From the NCBI RefSeq assembly GCF_030142075.1, contig NZ_CP126241.1:620001-684000 (forward strand): DNA of 64,000 bases. The letters run 5' to 3'. The notes beneath the pieces were generated by a model. That model worked only from the letters and a program-made list of their open reading frames with translations. It searched no databases and was not told where the DNA came from. How positions within the stretch are numbered: the first letter of the stretch is position 1; each line of letters begins with the position of its first letter. The position numbers and the translations under genes are program-made. The DNA is from Arthrobacter sp. zg-Y20. Its GTDB lineage: Bacteria; Actinomycetota; Actinomycetes; Actinomycetales; Micrococcaceae. This document shows positions 60,667 to 64,000 of this stretch, in pieces.

Positions 60667-62565
60667 CTACTTTCGCTGCGGCTCGTCAGTGTTTACCGGC
60701 GCACCTGTTTCCGGGCCGTCGTCGTGCTCGCGGGTGTGCAGGTCGAAGGAGGAGCCGTGCTCTTCCACGCCGGCCTGGATGGCGCGGCCTACCACGGACA
60801 CGGCGAGCCTGCGCCGCAGGGAGAGCGGATCCCGGGCCAGGTCCTTCGCCAGGGCGATGGTCATCAGCAGCATCACCACGGCGAACGGCAGAGCTGCGAC
60901 AATGGTGATCCGCTGCAGACCGTCCAGGGCTTCCGAGGGTTCATCACCGCCGGCCAGCAGCATCACCGCCGCCACGGCGCCGGTGAGGACGCCCCAGAAA
61001 ACCACGACGCCGCGGGAGGGATGCTCCGCGCCGTTGGAGCTCAAGGAGGCCATCACAATCGAGGCGGAGTCCGCCCCGGTGACGAAGAAGATGGCCACCA
61101 GGATCATGGCCAGTACGCCCACGGCGCCGGCCACGAGGTTAGGCATGGGCAGGGCGGCGAAGAGGTCGAAGAGCGACCCATCGAAGGAAATGGTAGGTTC
61201 ACCGTCCACCATGGTCACCAGCCCCGGCTCCCCGTTGGCTGCGGCCTTCTGCTGGGTGCCGATGGCGGCGCCGCCGAAGATCGAGAACCAGACCACGCTG
61301 ACCACAAACGGCACCAGCAGCACGCCGGTCACGAACTGCCGGATGGTACGTCCGCGGCTGATCCGGGCGATGAACATGCCCACGAAGGGCGTCCAGGACA
61401 GCCACCAGGCCCAGTAGAAGATGGTCCAGCTGGAGAGCCAGGCGCGCATGGATTCATCGCCGGCAACTTCAGTGCGGGAAGCCATCTGGGCGAGGTTGGT
61501 TGCGTAGTCGCCGATGGCGGCCGGGATGACATTGAGGATGAACAGTGTCGGACCGACCACGAAAATGACTGCCGCCAGCACCACTGCCAGGACCATGTTG
61601 ATGTTGGACAGCCACTGGATGCCGCGGGAAATCCCGGACACGGCAGAGGCGACAAAGCAGCCGGTCAGGATGGCAACAATGGCTACGAGGATGGGCGTAC
61701 CCACTGTGCCGAAGAAGCCGGACGACTCCATGCCGCTGCCGATCTGCAGGGCGCCGAGGCCCAGGGACGCAGCGGTGCCGAAGAGGGTGGCGAAGATGGC
61801 GAAGATGTTCAGGACCTTGCCCAGCGGGCCGTCCACCCGCTTGGCACCGAAGAGCGAGGTGAACGCGGAGGAGATCAGCTGCCTCCGGCCCAGCCGGTAG
61901 GTTCCGTAGGCCATGGCGATGCCGACGACGGCGTACATGGCCCACGGGTGCAGGCCCCAGTGGAACAGGGAGGTTCCCATCGCCGTCTGCAGTGCTTCTG
62001 CGGTCTGCGGATCATCGGTACCCGGGGGAGGGGAGATGTAGTAGAACAGCGGTTCAGCGACGCCGTAGAACATCAGGCCGATGCCCATGCCGGCGGAGAA
62101 CATCATCGAAATCCAGGACACGGTCTTGAACTGGGGTTCTTCGCCGTCCTTGCCCAGCGGGATCCGCCCGAAGCGTCCCACGGCAAGCCAGATCACGTAC
62201 ACCACAAGGAAGGAAGCCAGCAGGACAAAGAACCAGCCGGCGTTGGTGATCACCCAGTCCAAGGCGGTCTGGGATACCGAGGCCAGGTTGTCGGTGCCGA
62301 AGAAGCCCCAAGCGATGAAGGCCAGGGCCAGCACTGCTGTGACGGCAAAAAGCACCTTGTCCAGCTTGGCCGGGATCTCGCGGCTCAACGCCTTCTCCTG
62401 CTGGCGCTGCCCCTCAATCATCAGCTGGACGAGTTCATGCTCCTGCTCCACCACGGGGATGGAGGAGGTAGTGGATTCCTCAACGGTAATGGAGAGCCGG
62501 GCGGGTTCAGCGGGATCGCCGTCGTTCCTTCCAGCGTCGCGTATGGGACCTTCAGTGGTAGCCAT
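60667..62565 (-). CDS. BCCT-family glycine betaine/choline transporter
   Basis: A 632-residue, 12-helix betaine/carnitine/choline transporter. Family motifs: MFSAGMGIGLMFYGVAEPL (the glycine-rich sodium/betaine site), GLHPWAMYA, and WWLSWTPFVGMFIARISRGRTIRQF, which includes the aromatic box. Charged N- and C-terminal tails (about 70 and 60 residues) are typical of osmosensing members such as BetP. Its likely role is sodium-coupled uptake of a compatible solute under osmotic stress. AAGGAAAGG lies 3-8 nt before ATG 62565. The 242-nt spacer upstream contains no gene. Confidence 0.95.
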   Translation of the reverse strand: MATTEGPIRDAGRNDGDPAEPARLSITVEESTTSSIPVVEQEHELVQLMIEGQRQQEKALSREIPAKLDKVLFAVTAVLALAFIAWGFFGTDNLASVSQTALDWVITNAGWFFVLLASFLVVYVIWLAVGRFGRIPLGKDGEEPQFKTVSWISMMFSAGMGIGLMFYGVAEPLFYYISPPPGTDDPQTAEALQTAMGTSLFHWGLHPWAMYAVVGIAMAYGTYRLGRRQLISSAFTSLFGAKRVDGPLGKVLNIFAIFATLFGTAASLGLGALQIGSGMESSGFFGTVGTPILVAIVAILTGCFVASAVSGISRGIQWLSNINMVLAVVLAAVIFVVGPTLFILNVIPAAIGDYATNLAQMASRTEVAGDESMRAWLSSWTIFYWAWWLSWTPFVGMFIARISRGRTIRQFVTGVLLVPFVVSVVWFSIFGGAAIGTQQKAAANGEPGLVTMVDGEPTISFDGSLFDLFAALPMPNLVAGAVGVLAMILVAIFFVTGADSASIVMASLSSNGAEHPSRGVVVFWGVLTGAVAAVMLLAGGDEPSEALDGLQRITIVAALPFAVVMLLMTIALAKDLARDPLSLRRRLAVSVVGRAIQAGVEEHGSSFDLHTREHDDGPETGAPVNTDEPQRK

Positions 62566-62807
62566 AGGCCTTTCCTTATGTCAGCGCAAAGGGCCCGGGC
62601 CCTGATGGCGGGCACGGGTAAGCAGAATGGCAACCACTCCCGGCGGAGGGCGCAATCAGTGCGCCTGCTTCCCGCCGGTATCCCCAAAGCAACGCGGTCC
62701 CGACTCTGCGTTCCTTTACATAATTCGCGAGTGTGTCCCTTCCAGATTTGCGGTATGCAACGTCCCAAGTCAAATTCGCGCAGGAGTCGGGACCATGGCA
62801 GCTGCTG

Positions 62808-63392
62808 TCAGGTGGTGCGGACCAGCATGTTGGGATCCTCCGAGCATGGCCCCTCATAGGACAGGCTGCTGAGGTGGTTGCCGGCTTGGTAAACCAAAGA
62901 GTTCCCCTCGGCATCCTCGAGCGTGACGACGATGTAGGAGCCGGACCCGATGTCGGACGGGACGTCCTCGCTGTAGCGGTTCACCTCTTCGAATCCCTGG
63001 TCTTCGAAGTGGGACACGTACTTGGATATTGCTGCCTCCGGATCCTCAACGGCCGGTCCCATGATCATGCCGACGTAGTGGTAGGACACCGGGTCCGATC
63101 CTGGACAAGCACGCCCGAAATACCCGGCTGTGCCCTTCTCCCAGGGCGCCCGGTCCGGACCGGAGAATGTCCAATCGCCGCCGTGGACCTTTGTGGTCTC
63201 GTCGTTGAGGTCGAGCATCCGTTGGAGGAGCTCCGAAGTCGGCTTGGAAGTGTCCATGGCGCCGTCGTTGCCGGATTTGTCTGATTGATACATAGGGTCC
63301 TCGGATTCGATGGAGCTGGTGCAGCCGGACAGAACAAGGGAGAGAGCCACAGCGACAGTGGTGGCAACCGGGGTTAGTCGGGGGAAGGTCAT
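62808..63392 (-). CDS. Lipoprotein of unknown function
   Basis: A 194-residue lipoprotein: signal segment VATTVAVALSLVLSGC with lipobox LSGC, an acidic linker, then a globular domain (TSELLQRMLDLNDETTKVHG, ACPGSDPVSYHYVGMIMG, YIVVTLEDAEGNSLVYQAGN) that contains two further Cys residues. The pattern is like small actinobacterial lipoproteins found beside DUF1023 hydrolases. ATG overlaps the DUF1023 stop codon (ATGA), so the two are translated together. Confidence 0.75.
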   Translation of the reverse strand: MTFPRLTPVATTVAVALSLVLSGCTSSIESEDPMYQSDKSGNDGAMDTSKPTSELLQRMLDLNDETTKVHGGDWTFSGPDRAPWEKGTAGYFGRACPGSDPVSYHYVGMIMGPAVEDPEAAISKYVSHFEDQGFEEVNRYSEDVPSDIGSGSYIVVTLEDAEGNSLVYQAGNHLSSLSYEGPCSEDPNMLVRTT

Positions 63393-64000
63393 AGGTACTC
63401 GGCCATCTCTTCGGGGTCATGGAGCGGTGGGATGATCTGTTGGTCCCGTTCCAGGACACTATCGCCCCGCCCTGTTGTAGCGCGCGCCACCGAATCGAGG
63501 CTGTGGGTACCATCATTGAGGTATCCGTGCCCCTTCTGCGTGCCGATTGGATTCAGGTTTGTGGCGCCACCACCGATCACGGAGTGTCCACGCGTCGCTA
63601 CGAGATCCCGTGCCGGATCGCCCAATGAACTAAACTCGTGTGCCCCGAAACCTTCCTCCAGAGGATTGATGCGGTAGCCTCCGTATGCCCCGCCGGGTGC
63701 CACCACGTCCTGCGGTGCGTTGGTGGCAAACAATGCCGGAGTACCGTCTGACGCCGGTTTGATATGCAGGTCCGCTGCGTTGTCAACAACCGCCTGGTCC
63801 AGCCCTGCTGAACCGAAGAAGGTCACGGAATCCACGTCAAAATCCGTTTGGGTCAAGCCGTAGGCTGATGTGGTTGTTCCATAGGAATGTGCGGCCACGG
63901 CCACGTAGGGATCGCGGCCGCCGCCAGCGGCGTGGAACCCGTTCAACGCAGCGGCGAACTTCTCCCCGCCGGCTCTGGCGTGAGCGGTATCGAGGACCTC
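63389..64000 (-). CDS. DUF1023 alpha/beta hydrolase, C-terminal part (runs off right edge)
   Basis: The frame is open to the window edge; 203 codons are visible. VAVAAHSYGTTTSAYG is the nucleophile elbow of the DUF1023 alpha/beta hydrolases, VDSVTFFGSAGLDQAV and GGYRINPLEEGFGAHEF follow, and a His in RDLVATRGHSVIGG could complete the triad. Members of this actinobacterial family are often encoded next to WXG/type VII-like and lipoprotein genes; the substrate is unknown. The TTG at 63946 is internal, not the start. Confidence 0.85.
   Translation of the reverse strand, partial: EVLDTAHARAGGEKFAAALNGFHAAGGGRDPYVAVAAHSYGTTTSAYGLTQTDFDVDSVTFFGSAGLDQAVVDNAADLHIKPASDGTPALFATNAPQDVVAPGGAYGGYRINPLEEGFGAHEFSSLGDPARDLVATRGHSVIGGGATNLNPIGTQKGHGYLNDGTHSLDSVARATTGRGDSVLERDQQIIPPLHDPEEMAEYL

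Noticed and set aside
60724-62859. 711-codon open frame opposite the BCCT gene
   Set aside because: Translation is a Gly/His/Gln-rich shadow; the opposite strand has an intact transporter.

Overview
The window is bacterial chromosome of high G+C content, densely coded on both strands. The gene set suggests a member of the Micrococcaceae (Arthrobacter and relatives): a DtxR/IdeR iron regulator, an XPB-type helicase beside its Rv0862c-like partner, DUF3263, DUF3027 and WXG100 proteins, a GGM-tailed GroEL under CIRCE control, and ydaO (c-di-AMP) riboswitches before secreted cell-wall hydrolases. I see no phage, IS element, CRISPR array or plasmid functions. Genus placement is inference from gene content, not from a search.

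Layout. 1-4.3 kb: start of a DoxX-like membrane protein, then a LacI regulator and a GH13 alpha-glucosidase, two LacI-type operators, a fragment of a MalG-type permease, and an aldo/keto reductase. 4.4-10.7 kb (+): CHAD protein, MFS exporter, FemAB-like peptidoglycan-bridge enzyme, ThrE-like exporter, strong terminator. 10.7-12.7 kb: repeat-bearing spacer, siderophore-interacting protein, uracil-DNA glycosylase. 12.7-16.3 kb (+): DUF3263, LytR_C protein, cold-shock protein and groEL with two tandem CIRCE elements. 16.3-19 kb (-): WXG100 protein and a two-component system. 19-27.2 kb: XPB helicase and partner, small membrane protein, long cold-shock protein, DUF3027, MFS, serC. This order resembles the ercc3-to-serC region of Mycobacterium tuberculosis as I recall it.

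27.4-31.1 kb: DtxR/IdeR, then two separate c-di-AMP riboswitches, the first before an M23 peptidase and the second before two NlpC/P60-like proteins. 31.3-35 kb: translationally coupled HNH nuclease-mobA-DUF6457-moeA, then fdhD, a molybdenum-cofactor and formate-dehydrogenase maturation block without a formate dehydrogenase in view. 35-38.9 kb: soluble GAF histidine kinase with a degenerate receiver, and an ABC exporter.

38.9-48 kb is the most coherent metabolic locus. A minus-strand operon (ROK kinase, PfkB kinase, class II aldolase, DeoR regulator, GlcN-6-P deaminase) diverges from a plus-strand operon (sugar-binding lipoprotein, two permeases, and a TPR-DUF218 lipoprotein). Together they look like uptake and breakdown of an amino sugar through a ketohexose 6-phosphate and a bisphosphate. 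The DUF218 lipoprotein is an unexpected operon member. A candidate repressor-binding inverted repeat lies between the operons.

48-64 kb: tRNA-Arg(CCT), a MarR/MMPL divergent pair with a clear operator, a membrane protein converging on and overlapping the MMPL gene, a repeat-rich spacer, an inositol-monophosphatase-family enzyme, pcrA/uvrD helicase, sucCD, a sugar porter, a secreted alpha/beta hydrolase, a BCCT transporter, and a lipoprotein coupled to a DUF1023 hydrolase that runs off the right edge.
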